A stretch of 64,000 nt of DNA, taken from assembly GCF_965638725.1 (NCBI RefSeq), contig NC_134963.1:15900501-15964500 (forward strand), given 5' to 3'. The position numbers and the translations under genes are program-made. Below, one piece after another: positions 23,105 through 34,690 of this stretch (position 1 is the stretch's first letter; every line of letters starts with the position of its first letter). This DNA is from Aptenodytes patagonicus. Its lineage: Eukaryota; Chordata; Aves; Sphenisciformes; Spheniscidae. The notes under the pieces are model-generated. The model had not been told where the DNA came from. It did not search any database and was given only the letters and a program-made list of their open reading frames with translations.

Positions 23105-23800
23105 CGTCAGAAGGCAGGTCTGGATTTCAGAGGGACCATGGCAGGCTGGAGAAACAGGATGATGGGAACCTTGTGGCATTCAGCAGAGGTGAACACGAGC
23201 CCTGCCCTGGGGTAGGGCTAGAAAGCAGCTTTGCAGAAGAGCCCCTGGGGGGTCTGGGTGGACAACAAGGTGACCAGGAGCCATCAGAGGTCAGCTGTCT
23301 CTTTGGCTGTGTTAGCAGAAGTGCAGCCAGCATGTCGAGGGAAGGGACCATCCCCTCTGCTCAGTACTGGGGAGGCCCATCTCGGCTCTGGGTCCAGTTT
23401 GGGGAGCCCCAGGACGAGGCTGGAGTGGTGGAGGGATGTGGATATGCTCAGCCTGGAGCGGAGGAGAGGAGACCTAATTGCTGCCCACAGCTATGTGATG
23501 GGAGGGTGCAGAGAGGACAGAGCCTGGCTCTGCTCGTGACAGGATGAGGCAGTGGGCTGGTACCAGAGTGTGGGAAATCCTATGTGGACACAAGGAAACA
23601 TGTTTTAATTGGGAGTGGGGGCCAAATACTGGGATAGGGGTCTGGAGAGATGGAGGAAACTCTTGACTATATTCAAGCTGTGGCTAGACAAGGTCCTGAG
23701 CTACCTGGTCTGGTTGCTTCTGCTCAGAGCAGGAGATTGGACCTGAGGCCTCCCAAGGTGCCTTCCAGATTCAGTTAATATACCATTCTGTCATTATTTG
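23105..23800 (+). mobile_element. Degenerate CR1 LINE, 3' portion
   Basis: The + strand follows the CR1 sense sequence. Landmarks are GAAAGCAGCTTTGCAGA, GGTGGACAACAAGGTGACC, the GTCCAGTTTGGGGAGCC stretch, TCAGCCTGGAGCGGAGGAG, the TGACAGGATGAGGC region, ATATTCAAGCTGTGGCTAG, then GGTGCCTTCCAGATTCAG and a terminal CATTCTGTCATT. It covers the end of the reverse-transcriptase ORF plus the 3' UTR. Internal deletions and stops make it non-coding. It has the same orientation as OSBP2 and is older than the copy at 43.6 kb. Confidence 0.8.
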
Positions 23801-24028
23801 GTTTCTGATGCTTAAAACTTGGTAAGTTTGCCTTCAGCTCTCCGGATACTGATGGAGGATGAAGAAAAGCCACGTCACGTCTATGGCTTGCCCTGGCAGT
23901 GCTGGGGGAGCACCGGTGATGCCTGTGTCTGGACACTTCAGGCTGTTTCATAGACTCCCCCACTTCCATGGCACCCCGCATTGTTCCTGCTAGAGGGGAT
24001 TCACAGCGGGAGACCCTCATTTACTCTT

Positions 24029-24043
24029 CCCCCCCCCCCCCCC
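24029..24043. repeat. Poly(C) homopolymer, about 15 C
   Basis: This is a run of about 15 C on the + strand in OSBP2 intron 1. Such runs are prone to length error in assemblies. Confidence 0.85.
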
Positions 24044-27000
24044 GATTCATGTTCCAGTGCCAGTATTGGGGACAGGCAACCATAGTTGGGTGCTGGCTTT
24101 GGGGAGGGCGGGAGAGCTGCATCGGCAGAGCGCCTGATGGAAAGAGCTGCATGGGGAGGTCTCCAAATGTGAAGTGAGGAGAGCTGACTGGGGCTTGCAG
24201 AGCATTGGGGGTGTACAGATAACCGGTGGCTTACTCCATCGTTCTGGTCCTTGTGTTGTTCCTGCTCTACTTGGCCCCATGGGCGAGAGTCATGTCACGA
24301 CCGGGGGAGGTGGGAAGGGACGGGTTGCAGGGTATGTCCCCTGTGGTCTGGGGCTTTTCTGTGCCTCGCGTTCGGAAACGAGCAGGATCCACTTATAAAT
24401 CTGAAAAGCCGCTTTGTTGAGGAATCGGGACACTGGTGCTTTCAGCACAGTTTGAACAATGCAGTCTCACCGTGTGCTCTGTGCCGGTTCTAAAGTTGAT
24501 TTTTTTAATAGTACTGAGAGTTTGGCTTTGTAAAAGCTAGCGTTACTTGTCCAGCCCTTCCAGCTCTCAATACCTGCGTTGCTTGTGGCTGTACTACTTC
24601 TTTAAAAAAATTAGTACGGTTTTATTCTCTGAAGTTATAAGTTGGCCCCTAAATTGAGGGAAGGACTTTTGCCTGACACCAGGACAGCCTGAGGATTGGC
24701 AAGCCAATACAAATGCACGTCTGAAATTTATGATGTGATTGCACTGTGCTTTATTGGTATATCATGGTTTTATTAGTTAAAGCTTGTAATAAATATAGTG
24801 CTTTGCTGGGACGCTTGGGGAGGTAAAGACCTGGTTGGGTTTCTGTTCCCTTTAGGAGTAGGATTTGCTTAGGAGCTGAAAGACAGAAATTTTAGTATTT
24901 TCTTACCTGTTTGCTTCTGCCTGTGTAGTCTCTGGGACGTCCCAGCTGTGGTGCTGCCCTTGAACTGTTTCCTGAGGAGCCTGCATTTTTATGTAGGTAA
25001 ACTTCAAGTATGCACTGGGTGAGGCACCTGCCTCTTCCTCTCTGTCCCCTTCTTTTACACCACAAGAAAAGCAGTAAAGACTTCTGCTTTGAAGTGGAAA
25101 ACGTATAGATGCAAGCTCCTTGGAGTTTAGTTTTAAATTTGGAAGTTGACTTGCAGAGGTCTAGCAAGTCGTCCTTTGTTGCCCTGTAATAAGCCAATTT
25201 TTTCCTGTAGGCGTCAGGCCCTGAATTGTCACTTCTAAGTACCTTTCGACGATGCAGCGCTGTATCTCAGCACAGATAAGGTCCGTAATTGGATCGGATT
25301 GAATTCTACTTCACATCTGCAGCCCTAAGCTGCCTTTACAGTGCAGTAATGAAATATCTCTCTGGCTGCCCATATCCAATATTCTTCATTTTGGGGACGT
25401 TACAGGTTAATATATGACCCATCATCCCCTGCTTTAGAGACAGCATAAAGCACATGCTGTGGGAATGAGGCTGATTTCATCAGGATTTTAACATTTGATT
25501 TCCAAGTGCACAACCTGTAACAGGCTTAATGATTGTGAGAGTCAAATTCTGCCGTCAGTGTAGATGGGGCATTGAGAGCTTTAGGGGAGAAAACCCTATG
25601 GATGCTGCAGGGAGGCAGTGAGGCATTTGTAGGGAAGCGCTGTGAGCGTGGCGGTGGAGCTTTCCTGTGTAATGTGACTGCTGTGCTGTGCCCTGGGTTT
25701 CACAGGGTAAGGCTGGATGGTTGTAACGGGAGTAGGAGCTGCATAATCTTTAACATAGTGTGGTTTTAATGTTGTTGTGAACTTGGTCCGAGGCGTTTCT
25801 ATGATGAAGATTTACAATTTCTGTAGTTTTAGGAAGGAAGAATTTGTAAAGTAACTAGCTTAAATGCCATTAGTAAGCTGGCTTTTAATCATAGTGGGTG
25901 TTACCCTGAAGCAGGGCATCGTCACAGGTATGGAGGGAATTACATTTTTGTCTTGCGTTCAACACACCATTCTTTAAATATTTTTGCTGTTTTTCATTTG
26001 CCTTGTAAAGGAAATAAATTAAACCTAGCAAGCCCTTTGTCCCATGTGTCATGTAAGTAAACTCCACTGTTACCATTAGGTGTATTTTTAATTTACAAAT
26101 TGTGGTTTATTTATGGAACTACTGGTTTACCTGTGCTGTTGATTTTATCCACAACTAACCAAATGTTAATAACCCATGGGGGGCGTGTGTTACAGTAAAC
26201 CACATACTGCCAGCAGGAATGCCTTTAAACATATTCCCTGCCCAGACAAGACTATGGGATAAGGTTTTGTTGATCAGACTTTTGTGCTGCCCAAACCTGG
26301 GATTGATACCTTGCATTGGTATGGTGGTACTGGTGGGCAGCAGGGTGTACGTGGCTTCAGGTCCTACATCGTCTTGCTGGGGTCGGAGCTTAAGATGTGC
26401 AGAACACACTCGATAGTGAGCACGTTGTTAGGTGATCTCGTGCCTCCCTCCTGCTGCCACATCAGTAGAGGTTCCCTGGTAGGAACTGCTTTAAGAAAAG
26501 CCACAGTGCATCAAGTCTTGCATCAAAAAACCCTCTTGGCTTTCCGAGGAGCATTTGGAGGACGTGCAAGAGTTGCATGTAAATTGTTGATATTTAGCTT
26601 GCAGTGTGTGTCTGGGACCGCTGTCTTTTTTCCCCTCTATACTGAGTATATCTTTGTCAGATGGAAGGAGAACAGTACGAAATGCAAGACCCAAGCATGT
26701 TGTCGTGGGACCTACCAGTTGAGATGTGGTGGGCTTTGGGGCGGTGGGCTTTGCGCGATATTGCAAAGCTGTCTTTCAACCTAAGCGTTTTTACTGTATT
26801 TGCTAATGGGAGAAAATGTGGGGAGGTTTGTTGGCTTTGTATGGGACAAAAACAAAGACAACAATGTGGTGGTAATGTGTGGTGTGTTGAGGGTGATTTT
26901 ATAGCCTGAGCAATGTAAACCTAGCAGAAGTGCTTAAAATCACTGTCCGGTTTCAGTGCACTCCTGTGATTGAAATTAGTGAAGGCACATCATACTGCTT

Positions 27001-29269
27001 GGTGCGAAGTACACCTTTTATCTCTTTAATATAACCTCAAGAGTAGTGTTTCTGCTGAGGCAGATCTCTGTAAAACCAATCTGCTCCCATGTGCAAGTGT
27101 TGTAGTCTGAGCAGCCTAGTTTAGTCTTAAGCAAGCACGAATATGATGTGATCTAACTCGCTTACTTGGGAAAAGAGCATTTTACTGCTTTTTCACTGGT
27201 GTGTACTCCTTAATATGTTGATATCGGACCATGGGAAGATTTCCTACAGTGGCCTGCCTTCTATTCCCTGTTACAGCATTTCTTTTTACCTCTGGTAAAA
27301 GAATAAAGGAATAAATATGGGCAGAGAAGGTAAGAAAAATGAGTTTTCATGCATAAAAGCACTTTGGTGTATCCTGGGAAGAAGGGAGGAGGATGAACAC
27401 AGCTTTATTTTTTACCTGCGTGAAGTTATGCTCTGAAAACCGGTTAAGCATTGGGCTGCTTTCCTCTGCAGCTCAGCTGGGGTATTCCTCCTCCCCGGGG
27501 GAGACTTGCTGTGTCCACCCTGCAGTGCTTTGGGCTCCTTTGGTGGAAACCTTCCAGCAGCTGAACCTGCCGGGGTGAGACCCCCAGGGCTCAGTGTCCT
27601 TCCCAGTGGCTGCTAGAAGGACGTGGGACGTGAGTCACTGTCCTGCCAGCACCTTCTTGGATTTGCTTAAATGGAGGAGCACGTGTATGCAGAGGGTGGC
27701 TTTTAGACCAAGTTTGGCCTTTCTTGTATAAGACCTGCCTTAACGCTTTTGTATAAATGTCTGGTCTTCAGTATGTTATACTTCAAAGCTATGCAACAGA
27801 ATTCATCTCTCTTGTGTTGGCTGGAGAAAACGTAAAGCTGTGAAAAAGCTTCAGAGAACTGGTTTCCTTCTGGTGCTGAGCAGTACTTGTCAATATTTGT
27901 TTTCAAAGGTGTAACTATCCATATCTTGTGCCGTACTGTATCAATACACTGATAACTGTTAAGGCACACAGCAAATACCTTTCTGCTTTTCCTGTTTTCA
28001 CTTTTGTTTTTTCTGCACTGGCAAAGTAACCGGCTGTTGCCCCTGTGTATGTTAGCTCTTTGTTTGCTTTGTCCAGTTTAAATTGTCCTAATTAGCAAAC
28101 AGAAATCTCTTTATTCTCTCTCAAGCAGTCTAATTTTGAAATTATTAGAGAGGCAGAGGAGGCAGGTGTTTAGAGAAGGTAAGCGTTTGATGTGTCTCCT
28201 ACGGAAATGAATGCTGCTGAGGCTGAGGTCTAAAAATAAACTGGTCCCAGCCCTGTCCCTTTGATGGGAACTGCTGGACACAAGCTCTCGGGCACTCGGG
28301 GACGGAGGTTTTTAATGCCCTTTATGAAGCACCAGGGCCTGGACCTGCAGTGGGGCTTTGGGACCTGCCAGCAAAATCCTCCTGCTTCCCAAGAGCCTGA
28401 GCAGCTGGGTGGGCTGGGAGCCTGACCGAGCAAAGCGCCTGTTTGTGCAAAATGTGGTTTTGCTCATTAATTGCTTGTTTGCCTTTGTGGTATGCGTGCA
28501 GCAGGCTTCTTTGGAAGTCCCGTGGCTTCCCAAAGTGGCTGCTGAAATGGAAGGTAGTGACTTTGAATAAAGTGCTGATGCTGCTTTTCTGGATGTGAAC
28601 CTTGCCTGCGTGGAGGAGGGGGATGAGATGGAAGCTGATTCTTCTTGAGAAGGTATGAAGGTGTCCTGTGAATTGTTGTCTGGAAGACTAGTACCTAGGC
28701 TTGACTGTAACCAGCGGAGCACGAAGCTGGTGAGAGCGGAGGGCAGGTCTCGGACTGTGCCGAAGCAGCTTGAATATTTCTGCATTAAAAAACTCCAAGC
28801 ATCTTATTGCGCCACAGAAGTTTTCTTGCAACACAGTACACTAAAATAACACTGAAAGTCTGGTTTGAGCAGTTGGGAAATTTGCTTAAAGCTGTAACTC
28901 ATCCTTGTCTACACACGAGAGCAGTCCCTTGTGAAGGTCACTGACTTTGCCTTCCCTCTCTGGCCATATGTTTAACTCTTCTGTTCCTCGTAACCCACAG
29001 TCAATATCCATAGGATTTTTGCAGAAAACATGTAGCCCCTGAACACTGATCCCAGTACAGAGTATTGGCATGACTTGGATCCCCAAGATGAATTTCTGAA
29101 AGCACCTGTACGTGCTTTGTACGGTTGTATATTCCTGCGTGCAGGCTAGAAGGAATGCGGTGGCCCTAGCGCCAGGAGCAGTCCGACTGTCTTTCTGGCA
29201 TTTACTTTGTGAAGGTAAATACAGTAACACAGCCTCACCCCGTGCTTGCTTGTTGTTTTGGAGTTTTGT

Positions 29270-29412
29270 CACAAATTATATGATACAATATAAATTATAT
29301 ATAATAATACAATATATTACTGATAATACAGCATATATAACACAATACAATATATATGCTACAATATAAATTAATTGCATCATATATATACATAAATCAT
29401 ATATATACATAA
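29270..29412. repeat. AT-rich low-complexity tract
   Basis: About 140 bp are made almost only of A and T with scattered C, built from irregular TATATA, ATACAATATA and ACATAAATCATATA units. Near-repeats such as CATATATATACATAAA occur twice (about 29,380 and 29,398). It is a decayed microsatellite or AT-rich unwinding-type element in intron 1, with no coding content. Confidence 0.75.
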
Positions 29413-32400
29413 ACCCTAAATTTAATACCTTGCTCTAACCATTGTACCTTTTTTTCTATGCTTCATCCTTGATTGGCTTGGTTGACCCTGATGAGCAGCG
29501 TTCATCTAGGGAGGCTGATGGTAATGAAAATGTAACTGTTCAGGAAGAGGTCTTAATGCTGAAAGGCTTGCTTTGGGCATTCGGTCTTGCAGGTGAAGCA
29601 CCTGAGATGTGCCAGGTCTGTCCAGAAGTGGTTGGCCAAGGTCATTTGGGCATCTGCAGGATTTGATCCAAGAGATCTGCCTGTCTGAATCACGGGCCAG
29701 TAAGCAGTTAACTCTCGATTTCTATTTTAAAAAAAGCTCTTGGCATCTCCAGTAGCTGAAAAGCCAGCTGCCAAATTTTTTATTTTTTGGGTCATAAGGA
29801 ATGGGTAAGATCTCACATTGTGTCACACTGCCCCGTACACTTACATTGCAGGCATGTTTTAAGTTCCCACTTGCATTTTCCCCTCTCTGTTTCATCAGTT
29901 CTTATGGAAAAAATCGCTGTTCACTGGACTGCTAACCTCTGCACTCCTCCGGAGTGTGTCCTTGACAGATAATGGAAACGGTGGAGGTACCTTGTATACA
30001 GAAGTGTCTCTCTCAGTTTTCAAGTTCGTGCTCCCTTCTTCTGCTCAGACTTGGGTAGCAATTTTATGCCCTCTACCCAGCAACTTGAATCTGTTCAGAA
30101 GGGCAGGCAGCTGAGTACGCTGATCTCTGTGAGGAACAGGTAATTGCTACCAAAAGTAGGATATGCTGGTTGTAGAGCTGAACACGTTTTTTGTCATGGA
30201 GTAAAGTTTCTGGGTGGTTGCAGGAGGCCTTGGAAGTTGCTGTTGTCTGCTGATGTTGAGTATTTGCCTTGAGCAGAAGCAGCTGCTCGTTGTGTCTGGT
30301 GAGAAAATGCAATTGAATGAACCGCTCTCCAGATCTGTGCTGGGCGCACACCTAGAAACCGGCCTTCACGCTGTACAGTGCATAAACCTGTAGCAAGGCA
30401 GTTGCTGAACTGAGGAGTTCCCAGTCAAGGGCTGAGAAGCAACAGTTAGATTGGGTTTTAGATGTGAAGTTGTAGCTTTGTCGTCTTGTGCCCAGGCCTT
30501 AAAACAGAGGAAGAAATATGTCTATGCAGCCGTGTGGGCTTTGCATCTAGATATCTATCTGTAAGAAACATTTCATACAGAAAGAAATTCTGTGCTATAA
30601 TTTTAGCATTGTTTGAAAGTTGGCAAAAAGTCAGAAGTGCGATGACTTTAAAGTGATGTTCGAGGTCACAAGCCATAATTCATGCAGTGTCTCTGAAGAA
30701 AAATTATTTGGTACTGGAAACATTAACGTTGACAGTAACTTGCATAAAGAGAGCTGCTTGCAGCCATGGGGAGAATTCTTGGAAGCAAGCTCTTCTATCC
30801 ACACGTGATCTCTGAAAGACTGGGTAAGTCTTGTGCTGAAAGCAAATACACCCCTAAACCCTACAGTCTGAAAAAACAGGATATTTTTACCAATCTGAAT
30901 ATCGTAAGTATGAAAGCACATCGGTGGGATAGGAATAAAAATTGGGTCTTAAATGTTGACTGTGCTGTGCCCTGTGCGCTCTTATGTTCTTGGACATGGT
31001 GGTGAGAAAATATAAACACAAGCTGACTATGGCTGATCTTTATTTTGATCATTTAATGCAATTCCCAAGGGTTGAAGGACCAGTAAAAACTTAAAAGCAG
31101 AGGCTGTAACAAGGAAAATTACTGCTTGAGGCTCTCATCTGCTGTATTGCATTTATTTCAGCGTTCTTGTGCAGTAAGAGCATTTGTCAAATTAACCTTG
31201 TGTATGGTCATTTGTTGTTCGTTCCTCCTTAAAAATGAACCACCAAGCATGTGAGTTGTGCATTGCCCAGGTCTTAGTTCATACTAACTTCTTTGGGGAT
31301 GGTGGGATCTGGACCAGACCTTCCATAACCTTTTAATTGATGCAATAAACTTGGCGGCAGTACTGCCCACAAATCTTGGTGGGTTTTTTCCCCCTCTGGA
31401 TCTTTACCATTTTTCCTTGGAAAGTAATGAAAACAGTGAACTGGGGTGCTTCCTCTGGCACTTTAGAAGAGGCGAACAGGGTTTCTGATGGGGTTCTCTT
31501 GAACGCTGAGCATGTGCTTGCCTCCTGCGAAGCTGCCAGCATCCGTGCCGGGCTGTAAGCTCCAGGCTCTGTCTGGCGGTTGCAGTTTGGCACTTTCTCA
31601 TATGTGCTCGTAGTTACCAGAACATACCCCTGAACCGAGGTTTTACCTTTGGGAACTGCATCGAGGCAACTAGTCAGAGAAAAGCCTAAAGGCAATCCAG
31701 TGCATTCGAAATACAGGTGAGGGAGTGCCGAGGGTGGTACTGGTGTGCCTGGTGCTAAAGACAACTCTCTCTGTTTTCTCCAGAAGCTTTTTGTTGTGCC
31801 TAATGGTGTTACAGTCATCAGCGACGTCGTTGCAGGAGATGCAGCTCCATATGCAGAGCCCAGCTCACTGTAGCCTTCCCCCGGCCCGGCCCGTACAGCA
31901 ACAGCTTTGCTAAAGCTGCTGACCTCGTGGTTTGGATTTCTCGGCTGAGATGGACAACTGTGTGTCACATCTGCTCTATCAGCTGCAGGCTGACTGCCGT
32001 AAATGGGACACTTATTACACTCTTACGGGGTTTCCTTCTGGCCAAGTACTCGGATGTTTTCCCAAGCAGATAAGCTTTGCTTTCCCCTCGCTGAGTTCCT
32101 TTACAGCCTTTAATTCTGCTTCTGCTGGAAGGGGAGGAGTAAAAGCCCTTTTTGGGAGGCTGCAGCAGTGTTGGGTTGGAGCAAAGCTGCGGCGGTACAG
32201 TGTCATGCCAGCATGGGGAGCTTCTCTTGCCCTGCAGAACAAGGTGACGGTTCACCCTGGGGAGCAGGTGAAGCTGCTCACCCGAACCAGCGGCTGGAAG
32301 AGCTCTTTCTGGGTGCCCTTGTTTACAGGGCTGATACCCTTATCAGCCAGGGCCACCACCAGCCTCTCCAGAGGTGGAGAGGAGATAGCACAACGTGGTG

Positions 32401-34429
32401 GGAGGAGTGGGGATGCCTACTGGTAACTGTTCGGGGTTTTTTGTGTTTTTTTTTTTAATTTGTTTTAGTTTTCATTTTTTTCATGAAAAAACCCAACACA
32501 AAGTCCCTTTGCCAGACCGTATCTTGCACTTGCTGATACCTGCATGATGGCTTAGTTTTTTTTCCTCCTGACCACTGCTGAGGTTTCCTGGCAGAAAACC
32601 TGCACTCTGTGCATGGGAGAGTCATAAATGTGTTATAAAAGCTAATCCTGAAGAACATGCATCTGGATAGATTGCTTTTAGAGTATCCTTTTATTTGGGG
32701 TGGAAGTCTTGTTTGTGGGAGCACTGTACAGAAGCAGAATATCTCCTCTTTGGGGAATGAGGGGAAGGGAACTGGGGCACGTCTGAGCATTTTGATGTGG
32801 TTCTGATGTTAGCAGTAAAACCATTTATAAGTCTCTGTGCATTTATACAGGCTTTACACACTGTTTTCTCGGGAAACAAGAGGCACTATACTTGAGTACC
32901 CTGCTTGGATATGTTATATATTCAGAGGAGATTGCCTGTTGACAAGCCAAATGGGGCTAGCTGCGCTGTTCAGCCATCTAGCCAGCAGGTCTGCTGCACT
33001 TTTATTTAAGAAAAGAAGCAGGTGGGAAGCTTGGGTGTTTTCAGAGACGTTTCAGCTTGGCAATACTGTTGGTTTTCTTGACCTGACCATCTATTAAATC
33101 TGTATGCTTCCCCAGCAGTGAGTTTTCCGAGACTCACTGTTACATCGAAGATGCCTCCAACCTGAAAGTGCTAAGGTTTGCAAAATGTGCTTGTGAGATG
33201 TTGCATTAAACCTTTATGGCACACAGTGTCAGCGATGAGTGCGGTGCCTTGTCCTGCACCGCAGCGGTGTGGATGAGAATGTCTTTCTGACAAGTTACCT
33301 TCCCCGAGCTCCCTTGTAGTTTTTTTTTTTCCTCTTTGTGAAGCATGGAGAGACAAGGTCTATTTGTAAATGATATGAAGCAGAAGCGTCTTCCAGGTTT
33401 TTCCTTGCAAAGGCTTGCCCTGCGCTGGGGTAGGTGTTGCAGCCAAACTAAAGTGGCAAAGCACTGGAGAAAGGAGTGTGAAATCCAGATTGCTTTTCTC
33501 ACCGCATCCGTCTATTTACAGGAGAGGTTTTACAGTCGTCACCCCTAAATCCTTGCTTGTGCAGTGTTGGCTGAGGCTCATCGGTGTTGGGTCCTGCGTG
33601 CGAGTAGGGGCTTGTCCAGAAGCCGGCTTGGGAAGCTGCTGGATGGGGCGGGGGAATGTTCCCGTGATCTGTGGAGGTGGTGGGTGCCCGAGGTGCCAGC
33701 ATCCCTCCGGCTGGCAAGGATTGCAGCCTGGATTGCAGGCTTTTTCCCTTAAACGTGATCGTTACTAATCTGTGCCCATCCTGACTGCAGCCAGTTGCAG
33801 ATTAATCGGCCTTTAAATAGAAGTAAATCATATCTTTTTGCAGAAATCTCAGTACAACGTTTGCCATATGCTTGTTTGTGATTTGGTAGGTTTGGTGAAG
33901 GGAAAAAGAGGAAGGAAAAAAAAAATCTTAGCTGTTTGTCACACGGAGCTTGCGGTTTGCGAGAGCCGTGCTGAACCAGCTTGTGATGTGCTGAACATGA
34001 ATACTGCTTACTGTGCGAGCTGGGAAAATTCCTCCCGAGCCATGTGCCTGCTTTCTCTTGGGCATTTGTGTTCTGGAATTGAGTCATTGTAAAAATCCTT
34101 TTTCCTTGAACGAAGGGAGAGTAATAACCCCGAGAGGTTTGGTGTCCCCGCTTATATCCCCTAACTTCAGGCACGTGAACTTTTGGCCTCAAAATAAAAC
34201 CAGTTTTCAAGTGCTTTATGGAATTTCTCACGCATAAAAGTGAATGCAGAGATTTCACTGTCTTTATACCCCCAATTATTCTGAACAAAGGACGTGCAAA
34301 ATCTCAGTTTATCGGGCAATGTGCCGTGAAGCGCTTGTGCAGACGGGTTTCTGTAACCCAGCTATGGGGCTGCTCTGCGTGAAATATTTCAGATGTTCCT
34401 GTATCGAGGGCAGGATGACGGTGACTGTG

Positions 34430-34690
34430 AAATCGAGCACTGGATTTCAGCGTGGATGAGCTGCTCGGGCTCAGAGAACCCCGAAGCAGCGGTGGCGTGG
34501 GGCTGGAAGCTGGTGCCGAGGTGGGGAGGGAGCCGCTGGCCGGCGCGGGTGATGCCGGGGAGGCGGTGGTGGCACAACAGCCTTTTGTTGACGGGGCGAG
34601 ACGGGGAGCGCAGCTCCTGTCCCTGCGCTGTGTGGAAATGCCGGCGGGTGCTGGCCGTGCTGCTGGGGTCACCGAAGGATTGGAGAGCTC
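34430..34690. promoter_or_regulatory. GC/CpG-rich patch inside OSBP2 intron 1
   Basis: A local island of high GC with numerous CpGs stands out from the AT-richer intron around it. Open frames on both strands are a side effect of the base composition and encode no recognisable family. It could be an intragenic enhancer or an alternative promoter. No TATA box, initiator or exon with a good donor was identified, so the role is unproven. Confidence 0.25.

Noticed and set aside
31333-31968. 211-codon minus-strand frame in OSBP2 intron 1
   Set aside because: No recognisable domain, overlapping shorter frames on the + strand, and no splice or promoter context. Probably chance.
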